DNA of 64,000 nt from Dyadobacter fermentans DSM 18053 (lineage in GTDB: Bacteria > Bacteroidota > Bacteroidia > Cytophagales > Spirosomataceae). The stretch spans positions 5,310,501 to 5,374,500 of the forward strand of contig NC_013037.1 in assembly GCF_000023125.1 (NCBI RefSeq). The letters are read 5' to 3'. Below, in pieces: positions 8,215 through 16,988 of this stretch. The position numbers were made by a program, and so were the translations under genes. Every line of letters begins with the position of its first letter. Within the stretch, counting starts at the first letter, position 1. The notes beneath the pieces were generated by a model. That model saw only the letters and a list, made by a program, of their open reading frames with translations, was not told where the DNA came from and ran no database searches.

Positions 8215-9345
8215 ATGAGATATTGGTTACTGAAAATAAGCTTTTTTGCATTGCTGCTGACCGTCGACGGCTGTATCGAGCCGTTTTCGCCGCCGGAAGT
8301 CAATTCGGACGGGAACTACCTCGTGATCGACGGCTTCCTGAATGTGAGCGGTGCGGATTCGACGCGGATTGAGCTCAGGCGAACGCAGAATATCAACGCA
8401 AACACTGGGCCCATCATCGAAACAGGCGCACAGCTGGCAGTGGAAGAGGAGAATGGCGAAACGCTGAACCTCGCCGAAACCGGGAAGGGAGTTTATACGT
8501 TTCCGCCGCGACAGTTTAACCGCGCAGGGAAATACCGGTTACGGGTGAAAACGCAAAGCGGGGAGGAATATCTGTCCGAATATGTGGGAGTGAGCATCAC
8601 CCCGGCCATTGATAGCGTAACCTATAAAGTCGATCCGGTGCTGAATGCGGCTGTTTTTTATGTCAACACGCACGATTCGCAGAACAGAACGCAGTTTTAT
8701 CGCTGGAAATTCGATGAAACCTGGGAGTATGAGGCCACCTATTACTCGGCCCTCATGGTGCGCAACGACTCAGTAGTGCTTCGTCCGGATAATATCAACA
8801 GATGCTGGGGAAAACAACGCTCGGCAAGCATTCTGCTGGGTAGCACGGTCAAATTGAGCAGCGATGTGATCAAGGATTTACCCATTAACCGCGTGCCCAT
8901 TCCGACTAATAAGCTCTTCATTAAATACAGCATTCTGGTTAAACAATATGGCTTGTCACGCGAGGCATTCGAATACTGGACCGATCTGGCCAAAACCACC
9001 CAGTTCACCGGCAGTTTATTCGACGTGCTTCCTTCTCAGGTAACCGGCAATATCCGGAATGTGGCTGACCCCCGTCTGCTGGCGTTTGGATATTTCAGCG
9101 CCGCAACGGAAGAAACAACCCGCCTGACGATCTCGCCGAGGCTAGGGCTGTTTCCACGCTGCACCGAGCCTGACACGATCCCGATCCGGTGCTCAACGCG
9201 CGACGCGGTGGAATGCGCAGCGAATACTCCGAAGCTGCTTCTGACCTACTGGGGCGCCCGCGCAGATTCTTTACTGGTAGCGGCGCATTCGTGCACCGAT
9301 TGCCGCTTGCAGGGCGGTACAACCGAAAGGCCTTCCTATTGGTAA
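8215..9345 (+). CDS. DUF4249 family lipoprotein (first paralog)
   Basis: 376 residues. A lipoprotein signal ends LLLTVDGC (Cys near residue 21), followed by the sequence CIEPFSPPEV shared with the next gene. This should be lipid-anchored, probably in the outer membrane. The mature protein reads as a beta-rich N-terminal domain (LVIDGFLNVSGADST, YRLRVKTQSGEEYLSEYV) typical of DUF4249, then a region with AFEYWTDLAKTTQ and a cysteine-containing tail (CTDC). DUF4249 genes are regularly found beside TonB receptors like the one 14 bp upstream; a role as receptor-associated ligand-binding lipoprotein is inference. Confidence 0.88.
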   Translation: MRYWLLKISFFALLLTVDGCIEPFSPPEVNSDGNYLVIDGFLNVSGADSTRIELRRTQNINANTGPIIETGAQLAVEEENGETLNLAETGKGVYTFPPRQFNRAGKYRLRVKTQSGEEYLSEYVGVSITPAIDSVTYKVDPVLNAAVFYVNTHDSQNRTQFYRWKFDETWEYEATYYSALMVRNDSVVLRPDNINRCWGKQRSASILLGSTVKLSSDVIKDLPINRVPIPTNKLFIKYSILVKQYGLSREAFEYWTDLAKTTQFTGSLFDVLPSQVTGNIRNVADPRLLAFGYFSAATEETTRLTISPRLGLFPRCTEPDTIPIRCSTRDAVECAANTPKLLLTYWGARADSLLVAAHSCTDCRLQGGTTERPSYW

Positions 9346-9417
9346 TCATTTTTTGCATTCATAAACGTGAAAGGACCCGACTTCATCATACAGCTTAAAA
9401 AACGCATTCATACCGCA

Positions 9418-10548
9418 ATGTGGCCGCGCGGCAAGTGGGCACCATACGGAATGCTGATCGGCGCCGGCGTGCTCATCAATAGCTGCATCGAGCCGTTTTC
9501 ACCACCCGAAGTGACCAATCCCGGCACCTACCTCGTTGTAGACGGCTTTTTGAATGTAAGCGGCGATACGAGCACGGTGCTTTTGAGCAACACCCAGCCT
9601 GTGAATTCCGAGGAATTAGTGCTGAAAGAGCCCGGCGCGATAGTGAGTGTAGATGCTGAAAATGGTGAAAGTTACGTCTTCCGGGATATGGGCGACGGCA
9701 CCTACAAGCTGCCGCCTGCGGTGTTCAACCAGGACGCCAGGTACCGCCTGCGTGTGAAGCGCTCCGACGGGCGGGAATATGAATCGGAATACGTGGAAGT
9801 GAGCAAAACGCCGCCGATCGACAGCATTACGCATCGTGTGGACCCCAGAAAAAACGCCATGATGATTTATGTAAATGCCCACGACGCAACCAATGCGACG
9901 CGCTTTTACAGATGGAGCTTCGAGGAAACCTATGAGTACCGCATGCCCTACTATTCAAGCCTTACGCGCGACTATGAAAACAACCAGATCGTTTCGCGCA
10001 CGGACAATATCAATGTGTGCTGGCGAACGCTCCGGTCGAGGGATATCAAGCTAGGCTCCACGATCAAGCTCAGCGAGGACATTATCCGCGACGTGCCGGT
10101 GAATATCGTCGATATTGCCACCAACAAACTGTATTTCGGCTACACGATCCTCGTCAAACAATACGGACTCACGCGGGAAGCATTTGAATACTGGACGGAC
10201 CTGGCCAAAACCACCCAAGGTACGGGCAGCCTCTTCGACCCGCAGCCTTCCCAGGTAACGGGCAATATCCATGCAACGGCCGACGCGAAGGAACTGGTCT
10301 TCGGCTATTTCAGTGCGGCACAGGAGCAGCGGAAGCGCGTATTTATCGACGAAAGGCTAGGGATGTACCCGCGCTGCCAGGCCCCCGATACGCTTGATTT
10401 TAAAGACGCATTCACCGGCTCGGCCGTGCTGCTTTACTATTACATGGGCCAACCGAAGAGCGGTTACCTGGGCACATCCGAATCCTGCGCCGACTGCCGG
10501 TCGCAGGGCGGGACCACCACCAGGCCATCATTTTGGAACGAACGATAA
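9418..10548 (+). CDS. DUF4249 family lipoprotein (second paralog)
   Basis: A close paralog of the preceding gene: both share CIEPFSPPEV, the LVVDGFLNVSG/LVIDGFLNVSG block, YWTDLAKTTQ, SQVTGNI and a CxxC-containing C-terminal SCADC/SCTDC-RxQGGTTxRPS ending. Starting at the ATG at 9418 gives exactly 376 residues, the same as the first paralog, with a lipobox ending LINSC near residue 23; an in-frame GTG at 9367 would add 17 residues. The pair looks like a tandem duplication that has since diverged. Both copies lie downstream of one receptor, so they may form a heteromeric surface partner or bind variant ligands. Confidence 0.87.
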   Translation: MWPRGKWAPYGMLIGAGVLINSCIEPFSPPEVTNPGTYLVVDGFLNVSGDTSTVLLSNTQPVNSEELVLKEPGAIVSVDAENGESYVFRDMGDGTYKLPPAVFNQDARYRLRVKRSDGREYESEYVEVSKTPPIDSITHRVDPRKNAMMIYVNAHDATNATRFYRWSFEETYEYRMPYYSSLTRDYENNQIVSRTDNINVCWRTLRSRDIKLGSTIKLSEDIIRDVPVNIVDIATNKLYFGYTILVKQYGLTREAFEYWTDLAKTTQGTGSLFDPQPSQVTGNIHATADAKELVFGYFSAAQEQRKRVFIDERLGMYPRCQAPDTLDFKDAFTGSAVLLYYYMGQPKSGYLGTSESCADCRSQGGTTTRPSFWNER

Positions 10549-10571
10549 TATTATTGTCTGGAAAACATACC

Positions 10572-12968
10572 ATGAAACTCAGGACATTCATTTACGGTTT
10601 GCTGGCGCTCGCTTTTTTGGGGCCGTCGTATGCGCAGGACGACGCCATGCTCGCATCCATGCAGCAGCGGTTCGGGCTTTACACCGAACGCGCCGTGCAG
10701 GAAAAGATGTATGTGCACATCGACAGGCCGTTTTATCTCGTGGGCGAAACCATCTGGTTTAAAGCTTACAACCTCAACGGCAGCACCCACAAGTTCCTCG
10801 ATTTAAGCAAAATAGCTTACCTGGAAGTGCTGGATAGCGAAAACAATGCCGTAATGCAAACCAAGTTTTCGCTCGTAGACGGCCGGGGAAACGGTGTTGC
10901 GCTCATTCCGTCGACGCTCGTGAGCGGGAAGTACAAAGTGCGCTGCTACACCAACTGGATGAAGAATTTCTCCGCAGACAATTATTTCGAAACCCCCATC
11001 GCCATTGTGAACCCCTTCGTGCGGTTCGATCCCGACAGGGCCTCGAAAGAGGAAACCCGCTATGACGTACAGTTTTTCCCGGAAGGCGGGCGGCTCGTGA
11101 GCGGCATCGAGAGCAAGGTGGCATTCCGGGCAGTCGGCACCGATGGTAAGGGCATTCGTTTCAAGGGCACCATTCTGAACCAGCAGAACGAAACGGTGCG
11201 CGAATTTGAGCCGGAAATCAACGGCATCGGCTATTTCACCCTCAAACCGGAAGCAAACAACACCTATAAAGCCGCGATTACCGACAGCCAGGGCAAGCGC
11301 TTCGAATACGAATTCCCGAAAGTGGAGCCACAGGGCTTTGTGATGGAGGTAAAAGATTCCACATCGGCGCTTGTGAAAGTGACCGTCACCGCACGGATCG
11401 AAAGCGATGATCCCGTGATCGTGTACATGCTCGCGCACACCAGGCAGGCGAATGCGGTATTCGGGAAAAAAGGCGTGGGCAAGGGCAAAGCGGTTTTTTT
11501 GCTTGATAAAGCCAAACTGGGCGAAGGCATTTCGCAGATCACGATTTTCAACGACAGGCTGAAACCGGTTTGTGAAAGATTGTATTTCAAACGCCCCACG
11601 AAGCAGTTAACGATCGACGCGGAGCTGGGAAAAAGCTTCATTGGGCGCGAAAAAGTGGCTATGAACATTTCGGCCGGCGCGGGACAGGCAGCGTGGAGCA
11701 ATCTGTCGGTTGCGGTGTATCTCGATGACTCTATTCAATACCAGCCGCAGCAGGACATTCACAACTATTTGTGGCTCACGGCCGATCTTCGCGGGGATGT
11801 GGAAAATCCCGCTCATTATTTCCAGAACGTAAACAAGGACACCGATCGGCAGCTCGATAACCTGATGCTTACCCACGGCTGGCGGCGTATGAAATGGGAC
11901 AAGGTGTTTGGCGGCCAGCTCGTCAGTTTCGAGCATTTGCCCGAGTACGACGGCCATTTTATCCACGCCCGCGTGCTCAACAAAGCCGATGGCAAACCGG
12001 CTGTGAACAGGGACGCTTACCTGGCGTCGCTGGATGTGCCGGCCCGTTTGTATGTGGACATGAGCGATAAGGAAGGCCGTGTAAAATTTGAAGTACGGCA
12101 GTTCACAGGGCCGAAGGAAATTACATTGCAAACCAACCTGGGAATGGACACGACCTACCGTTTCGAGGTGGCTAACCCGTTCTCCCGCCAGTTTTCGACC
12201 AATCCGGTGCCTTCTTTTTACTTTGACAAAACGCTTGAAAACCAACTGCTCGCGCGCTCGATCAACATGCAGACGGCCAATGCCTACCTGCCGAGGGTTT
12301 ATGCCGAAAAGAAAGCCGTGCTCACCGATTCACTACCATTCTTCGGCATGCCCGACGAGAAATATTTCCTCGACGATTTCACCCGATTCCCCACGATGGA
12401 AGAGGTTTTGAGGGAATATGTCAAAGGCATTCTGGTGCGCAGGCGGCAGAAAGAATTCCACCTGCGAATGATTGATAAGCTACTCCCCAACACCTATTAC
12501 ACCACCGACCCGCTGATGCTGCTCGACGGTATCCCGATTTTTGACGCCGACAAAATCATCGAAATGGACCCGCTGAAAGTGAAAAAGATCGAACTGCTCA
12601 GCTCGCGGTATTTCCTTGGACCGATGACATTCACCGGCATCGTGAGCTTCTCGACCTACCGCGGCGACCTCGGCGGCTTCGAGCTCGACCCCAAAGTGCT
12701 TGTGATGCCTTACGAGGGCGTGCAGGCGCAAAGGGAATTTTATGCGCCGCGGTACGACGGCAATAATGCCAACAGCCGCATCGCCGATTTCCGCAACCTG
12801 CTGCATTGGGCGCCCAATGTTACCACCGGCAAAGACGGCAAAGCGACCGTCGAATTCTACACGTCCGACCAGGCCGGCCGTTACCAGGTCGTGATCCAGG
12901 GCATTGCAGCGGACGGTACGGCGGGTAGCAAAACGGTTTCGTTCGATGTGAAAAAGCGGCCGCTTTAA
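10572..12968 (+). CDS. Macroglobulin (MG2)-like envelope protein with plug-like segment
   Basis: 798 residues with a signal peptide (cleavage near AQ at residue 22). Residues 46-66 (MYVHIDRPFYLVGETIWFKAY) resemble the MG2 start of alpha-2-macroglobulins, and about 745-785 (HWAPN, GKATVEFYTSD, GRYQVVIQG) resemble a later macroglobulin domain. No thioester motif (CGEQ) is present, so it should not trap proteases covalently. Residues about 645-700 (LLDGIPI, MDPLKVKKIELL, TFTGIVSFSTYRG) look like part of a TonB-receptor plug. It is the last gene of the cluster, 23 bp after the second DUF4249 gene. It could be a periplasmic or surface partner of the receptor; the function is unknown. Its stop overlaps the convergent lrp stop by 4 bp. 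Confidence 0.82.
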   Translation: MKLRTFIYGLLALAFLGPSYAQDDAMLASMQQRFGLYTERAVQEKMYVHIDRPFYLVGETIWFKAYNLNGSTHKFLDLSKIAYLEVLDSENNAVMQTKFSLVDGRGNGVALIPSTLVSGKYKVRCYTNWMKNFSADNYFETPIAIVNPFVRFDPDRASKEETRYDVQFFPEGGRLVSGIESKVAFRAVGTDGKGIRFKGTILNQQNETVREFEPEINGIGYFTLKPEANNTYKAAITDSQGKRFEYEFPKVEPQGFVMEVKDSTSALVKVTVTARIESDDPVIVYMLAHTRQANAVFGKKGVGKGKAVFLLDKAKLGEGISQITIFNDRLKPVCERLYFKRPTKQLTIDAELGKSFIGREKVAMNISAGAGQAAWSNLSVAVYLDDSIQYQPQQDIHNYLWLTADLRGDVENPAHYFQNVNKDTDRQLDNLMLTHGWRRMKWDKVFGGQLVSFEHLPEYDGHFIHARVLNKADGKPAVNRDAYLASLDVPARLYVDMSDKEGRVKFEVRQFTGPKEITLQTNLGMDTTYRFEVANPFSRQFSTNPVPSFYFDKTLENQLLARSINMQTANAYLPRVYAEKKAVLTDSLPFFGMPDEKYFLDDFTRFPTMEEVLREYVKGILVRRRQKEFHLRMIDKLLPNTYYTTDPLMLLDGIPIFDADKIIEMDPLKVKKIELLSSRYFLGPMTFTGIVSFSTYRGDLGGFELDPKVLVMPYEGVQAQREFYAPRYDGNNANSRIADFRNLLHWAPNVTTGKDGKATVEFYTSDQAGRYQVVIQGIAADGTAGSKTVSFDVKKRPL

Positions 12969-13426
12969 ATGTAAAACTCCGAGGTGTGCTTGATCTCCTT
13001 CAACACGAAGGTGCTGTTGAGCACGCCGATGTTGTCGATTTTGGACAACTTGTATTTCACGAAATCATGATACTCGTCGAGGCTGGCGACGTTGATCTTT
13101 AACAGGAAATCGACCTGTCCGGCCATGTGGTAGCATTCCTGCACCTCTTGAAGGTTCTGGATTTCCTGTTCGAACTTCTCGATGAAGGCCTCATTATGGT
13201 AGCGCATAGACACCTGACAAATGGTCGTCACGTGCCTGTTGATAAGCTTCTTGTCGAGGATAGCTACATATTGTTTGATATAGCCCAGACTTTCCAGCCT
13301 TCTGATCCTTTCATAAACCGGCGACACCGTCAGGTTAAGCATCGTCGCGATTTCCTTCGTCGTTTTTTTTGCATCTTTTTGCAGGATGCGGAGGATTTTG
13401 GTATCGATTTTGTCCAACTGTTCCAT
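12965..13426 (-). CDS. Lrp/AsnC family transcriptional regulator
   Basis: 153 residues: an N-terminal winged helix-turn-helix (about 5-60, DTKILRILQKDAKKTTKEIA, VYERIRRLESLGYI) and a C-terminal RAM/ligand-binding domain (about 65-145) ending in FVLKEIKHT. Proteins of this family bind amino acids and regulate amino-acid genes. It is transcribed divergently from the threonine dehydrogenase gene across a 171-bp gap, so control of the threonine degradation genes by it is a reasonable inference. Its stop codon overlaps that of the convergent macroglobulin-like gene. Confidence 0.92.
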   Translation of the reverse strand: MEQLDKIDTKILRILQKDAKKTTKEIATMLNLTVSPVYERIRRLESLGYIKQYVAILDKKLINRHVTTICQVSMRYHNEAFIEKFEQEIQNLQEVQECYHMAGQVDFLLKINVASLDEYHDFVKYKLSKIDNIGVLNSTFVLKEIKHTSEFYI

Positions 13427-13597
13427 AGGGCAATAATATTTACTGGTACGACTTATTATAGTAGTCTCAAAAAGTAAATTTTGCTTGAAAATTCAAATAG
13501 TGTGGTAATGTTTCCTGCAAAAATGTCCATTTGTTGAAAATAATTTTCGCAAATGGGAAATTGCAAGTGATTTATGCTTTACCCAAATGTTGTTTTT

Positions 13598-14548
13598 ATG
13601 AAAACGGACTGCGTTTTAGTAATAGGAGCAAACGGACAGATCGGATCTGTGCTGGTGGAATATCTCAGGGAGATTTACGGACTGGGAAAAGTGGTGGCAA
13701 CGGACATCCGCATGCCCGAAGTCCCTACCGGGATTTTTGAACAACTCGACGCGACCAATGCCGCTGAAATGGCGGCGATCGTGCGAAAATATGGCGTCAC
13801 GCAGATTTATCACCTCGCCGCGATCCTCTCGGCAAAAGGCGAACAGGAGCCGCTGCGAACGTGGCACATCAATATGCAGACGTATTTCAATGTGCTGGAA
13901 GTAGCGCGTGAAAACGGCGTAAGCAAAGTCTTTTACCCTAGTTCCATTGCCGTTTTTGGTGATCGTGTGGATATTTTGGCCGAGCAATGGTCGTATTTAG
14001 ATCCGGCAACGGTTTACGGCATCAGCAAGGCGGCGGGCGAGAACTGGTCGAATTATTATTTCAAACGCTACGGCGTCGACATCCGCTCGCTGCGTTATCC
14101 GGGCATTATCGGCTACCAGTCGATGCCGGGCGGCGGCACTACCGACTATGCCGTCGATATTTACCACAAAGCAGTGAAGGGCGAAGCATTCGAATGCTTT
14201 TTAAAACCCGAAACGACTTTGCCGATGATCTACATCAGCGACGCCATGGACGCCACCGTCCGCCTGATGGAAGCCCCGGCCGAAAAAATCTCCGTGAGGA
14301 CATCCTATAACCTGGCCGGCATGAGCTTTTCGCCCCTCGAAATCGCGCAAAGCATTCAACAGATAATTCCCGACTTCAACATAACTTACAAACCAGACTT
14401 CCGCCAGGCCATCGCCGATTCCTGGCCACAGGAAATCGACGATGCCCAGGCCCGGAAAGACTGGGGCTGGCGCCCAAGCTACTCGCTCGATAAGATGACG
14501 GAAGAGATGATCAGCGAGTTGCGGAAGCGTTACCATCTGGTTAGCTGA
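13598..14548 (+). CDS. SDR-type L-threonine 3-dehydrogenase
   Basis: 316 residues of the extended SDR family. NAD-binding GANGQIG is at residues 10-16 and the catalytic YGISK is in the middle; sequence hallmarks such as IYHLAAILSAKGE, RYPGIIGY and GGTTDYAVDIYHKA fit the epimerase-like threonine dehydrogenases first known from psychrophilic Flavobacterium, not the zinc MDR type. It oxidises threonine to 2-amino-3-ketobutyrate, the substrate of the enzyme encoded 201 bp downstream, which supports the call. The ATG at 13598 (MKTDCVL) is chosen over 13574 because it leads straight into the first beta strand. Confidence 0.88.
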   Translation: MKTDCVLVIGANGQIGSVLVEYLREIYGLGKVVATDIRMPEVPTGIFEQLDATNAAEMAAIVRKYGVTQIYHLAAILSAKGEQEPLRTWHINMQTYFNVLEVARENGVSKVFYPSSIAVFGDRVDILAEQWSYLDPATVYGISKAAGENWSNYYFKRYGVDIRSLRYPGIIGYQSMPGGGTTDYAVDIYHKAVKGEAFECFLKPETTLPMIYISDAMDATVRLMEAPAEKISVRTSYNLAGMSFSPLEIAQSIQQIIPDFNITYKPDFRQAIADSWPQEIDDAQARKDWGWRPSYSLDKMTEEMISELRKRYHLVS

Positions 14549-14553
14549 ATTTT

Positions 14554-14747
14554 GAATGAGTGAATGAGTGAATGAGTGAATGTGGGAATGATTGAATGAC
14601 CGAATGATTGAATGACCGAATATTTTTTCGGAAGTTCCCACTTCAATTGAATTCCATAAGTTTTTCAATTCACTCATTCACTCATTCACTCAATCATGCA
14701 TTCACCCATTCACTCATTCAATCATTCAATCATTCAATCATTCATTC
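14554..14747. repeat. Inverted arrays of octamer repeats
   Basis: The left arm (14554-14617) holds eight octamers, GAATGAGT x3 then GAATGTGG, GAATGATT and GAATGACC variants. The right arm (14668-14747) holds ten octamers of the complementary type (ATTCACTC, ATTCAATC, with AATCATGC and ATTCACCC variants). The 50-bp centre (14618-14667) has no evident gene. The right arm ends two bases before the kbl ATG, so it forms the whole immediate 5' leader of kbl in place of any Shine-Dalgarno sequence. The arms could pair into a long imperfect hairpin. Confidence 0.9.
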
Positions 14748-14749
14748 CC

Positions 14750-15937
14750 ATGTACGGCAACATTCAGGAACAACTTGCCAGCGAGCTCGAAGCGATCCGT
14801 TCGGCGGGGTTATATAAGAAGGAACGCGTGATTACCACGCCGCAGGCTGCGCACATTGCTACTACCGATGGCGCGGATGTGCTTAATTTTTGTGCAAATA
14901 ATTACCTCGGCCTGTCGTCGCATCCCGATGTGATCCAGGCGGGTATCGATGCGATCCATTCGCATGGCTTCGGTATGTCGTCAGTGCGGTTTATTTGCGG
15001 CACGCAGGATATTCATAAGGAGCTGGAACGCAAAACAGCCGAGTTCCTGGGAACCGAAGATTGCATTCTCTACGCAGCGGCTTTTGATGCCAATGGCGGC
15101 ATTTTCGAGCCGTTGCTGAACGAGCAGGATGCCATCATCTCCGACGAGCTGAACCACGCGTCGATCATCGACGGCGTGCGCCTTTGCAAAGCCAAGCGTT
15201 TCCGCTACAAGCATAACGACATGGCCGACCTTGAAAAGCAGCTGCAAGATGCGCAGGGGAGTCGCCGCATTCTGGTGGTGACCGACGGCGTGTTCTCGAT
15301 GGACGGCACCATCGCCCGCCTTGACCAGATCTGCGATCTCGCCGAGCAATATCAGGCCATGGTAATGATCGACGAGTGCCATGCCACGGGCTTCATGGGC
15401 AAAACCGGTCGCGGCACGCATGAGTACCGCAACGTCATGGGCCGCATTGATATCATCACCGGCACCTACGGCAAGGCGTTGGGCGGCGCTTCGGGCGGTT
15501 TTACGGCCGCCAAAAAGGAGATTGTCGAGATCCTCCGCCAGCGCTCGCGGCCCTATTTGTTTTCCAATACACTGGCGCCTTCCATCGTAGGCGCGTCCAT
15601 TAAAGTACTCGATTTACTCACCTCATCCACCGCACTGCGCGACAAGCTGGAACGGAATACGCAATATTTCCGCAAAGCCATGACCGACGCAGGTTTCGAC
15701 ATTCTGCCGGGCGAGCACCCCATTGTCCCCATCATGCTCTATGAAGCTACATTAGCACAGGATTTTGCCGCCAAACTGCTTGCCGAAGGCATTTACGTGA
15801 TCGGTTTCTTTTATCCTGTTGTGCCGCAGGGTAAGGCGCGCATCCGCGTGCAGATCTCGGCCGGGCACGAGCAGGAAGATCTCGAAAAAGCCGTGGCGGC
15901 ATTTACCAAAGTAGGTAAGGAGCTGGGTGTGATTTAG
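14750..15937 (+). CDS. kbl: Glycine C-acetyltransferase (2-amino-3-ketobutyrate CoA ligase)
   Basis: 395 residues, the usual length for this PLP-dependent alpha-oxoamine synthase. It splits 2-amino-3-ketobutyrate with CoA into glycine and acetyl-CoA. Visible are [13 protein letters not shown], the [14 protein letters not shown] substrate loop, DECHATG (PLP ring stacking/aspartate) and the PLP lysine in GTYGKALGG. With the upstream dehydrogenase it completes the threonine-to-glycine route. The ATG at 14750 (MYGNIQ) matches family N-termini; the frame stays open upstream through the octamer array to an ATG at 14696, which would add a meaningless HS-rich peptide. Confidence 0.95.
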   Translation: MYGNIQEQLASELEAIRSAGLYKKERVITTPQAAHIATTDGADVLNFCANNYLGLSSHPDVIQAGIDAIHSHGFGMSSVRFICGTQDIHKELERKTAEFLGTEDCILYAAAFDANGGIFEPLLNEQDAIISDELNHASIIDGVRLCKAKRFRYKHNDMADLEKQLQDAQGSRRILVVTDGVFSMDGTIARLDQICDLAEQYQAMVMIDECHATGFMGKTGRGTHEYRNVMGRIDIITGTYGKALGGASGGFTAAKKEIVEILRQRSRPYLFSNTLAPSIVGASIKVLDLLTSSTALRDKLERNTQYFRKAMTDAGFDILPGEHPIVPIMLYEATLAQDFAAKLLAEGIYVIGFFYPVVPQGKARIRVQISAGHEQEDLEKAVAAFTKVGKELGVI

Positions 15938-15970
15938 AAACCGCATTAAACTAAAACCGATTGTATATCG

Positions 15971-16007
15971 AAGCCGGCAGCCTTTTCGGGCACCGGCTTT
16001 TCTTTTA
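15971..16007 (+). terminator. Intrinsic terminator after kbl
   Basis: AAGCCGG (15971-15977) pairs with CCGGCTT (15993-15999), followed by TTCTTTTATT. It lies 34 bp after the kbl stop and touches the stop of the convergent transglutaminase gene. Confidence 0.7.
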
Positions 16008-16805
16008 TTGCTCAGGTTCAAGTAATTCCACTTCCACGTGCAGCGATAGCAGCGTCGCATTGCCATATTGGGTAACCATCGCCACATCTGCCGCATCGCG
16101 TCCGTGGGCGATTTCGATGCGGTAGCCTTCCGTTTTTTCCTGCACGGCATCAAATGCGTACCATTCGCCGCCGATGAACACCTCGAACCAGGCGTGCAGG
16201 TCCATCTCCTTCAATTTATCGAGATAGCCCACCGTCATGCGTGTTGGAATGCACAGGTTGCGGCATAATGCGATGGCGAGGTGCGTGAAGTCGCGGCACA
16301 CGCCTACGCGGCTGCGGGCGGTGTCGAGGGCGGTGGTAGCGGCATTGGAAACGCCGTATTGATAGCGTACATTCTGGTGTATCCAGCTTCGTATCGCCTC
16401 CACCTGCTCGTAGCCGGGCGTCATATGTCCGGCGATTTCCAGTGCTAACATATTGATTTCATGCAAATCCGACTGGCAATAGCGGCTCGGCAGGATATAA
16501 TGCATTACCTCGTCGGGCAGGTCCCCTACCAGCATATACGCAGGCGTTGGATTGGGAATGGGCTTGGTGGGATTCACCTGGGCTTGCACCTCCGTGGATA
16601 TGACCACACGGCCCACGGGCAGGATCGTGCGCTGGCAGGGATTGCCGTAAAGGTCGGTGTACTCCGAAAACGGCACCGATGGATCAATGTTAAAACCTTC
16701 CTGGATGATAGACTGGCCTTCTTGCCGGCGGGGGCGTAACATGGTGGTTACGGTGGTGGGGGCATACACGTCGTACGTGAATATGCTTCTTCCCTTCATT
16801 TTCAT
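16005..16805 (-). CDS. Transglutaminase-like family protein
   Basis: 266 residues: an N-terminal bacterial transglutaminase-associated beta domain (about 10-110) and a transglutaminase-like papain-fold core with catalytic Cys in VGVCRDFTHLA, His in LHAWFEVF and Asp in YAFDAV. There is no signal peptide, so it is cytoplasmic. Homologs normally occur with an alpha-E protein and a circularly permuted ATP-grasp enzyme in a proposed peptide synthesis/processing cassette. An alpha-E gene is at 22346 in this window, but no ATP-grasp partner is seen. It could be an amidase or peptidase rather than a cross-linker. Confidence 0.88.
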   Translation of the reverse strand: MKMKGRSIFTYDVYAPTTVTTMLRPRRQEGQSIIQEGFNIDPSVPFSEYTDLYGNPCQRTILPVGRVVISTEVQAQVNPTKPIPNPTPAYMLVGDLPDEVMHYILPSRYCQSDLHEINMLALEIAGHMTPGYEQVEAIRSWIHQNVRYQYGVSNAATTALDTARSRVGVCRDFTHLAIALCRNLCIPTRMTVGYLDKLKEMDLHAWFEVFIGGEWYAFDAVQEKTEGYRIEIAHGRDAADVAMVTQYGNATLLSLHVEVELLEPEQ

Positions 16806-16988
16806 GTATGAGTCGGATTAGTATTGTGCTTCAATGTAATGATGCTTAGTTACTTAAAAATTACGTGCCATTTATTTTATCGTGAACACGCGTATAGGCT
16901 AGAATTAAATTGTTTTTATCGACGTTTATCCGTCAGGAATGTTATTTTTAGAGCAAGTAGTATTTAGTGAAATTTAAATAATACACTT

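Noticed and set aside
14608..14817. Small HS-rich ORF across the octamer array
   Set aside because: It is only translation of the ATTCACTC repeats and has no independent start context.
14750..15937. Serine palmitoyltransferase or cysteate acyltransferase instead of kbl
   Set aside because: The substrate loop, N-terminus and the adjacent threonine dehydrogenase fit 2-amino-3-ketobutyrate CoA ligase better.
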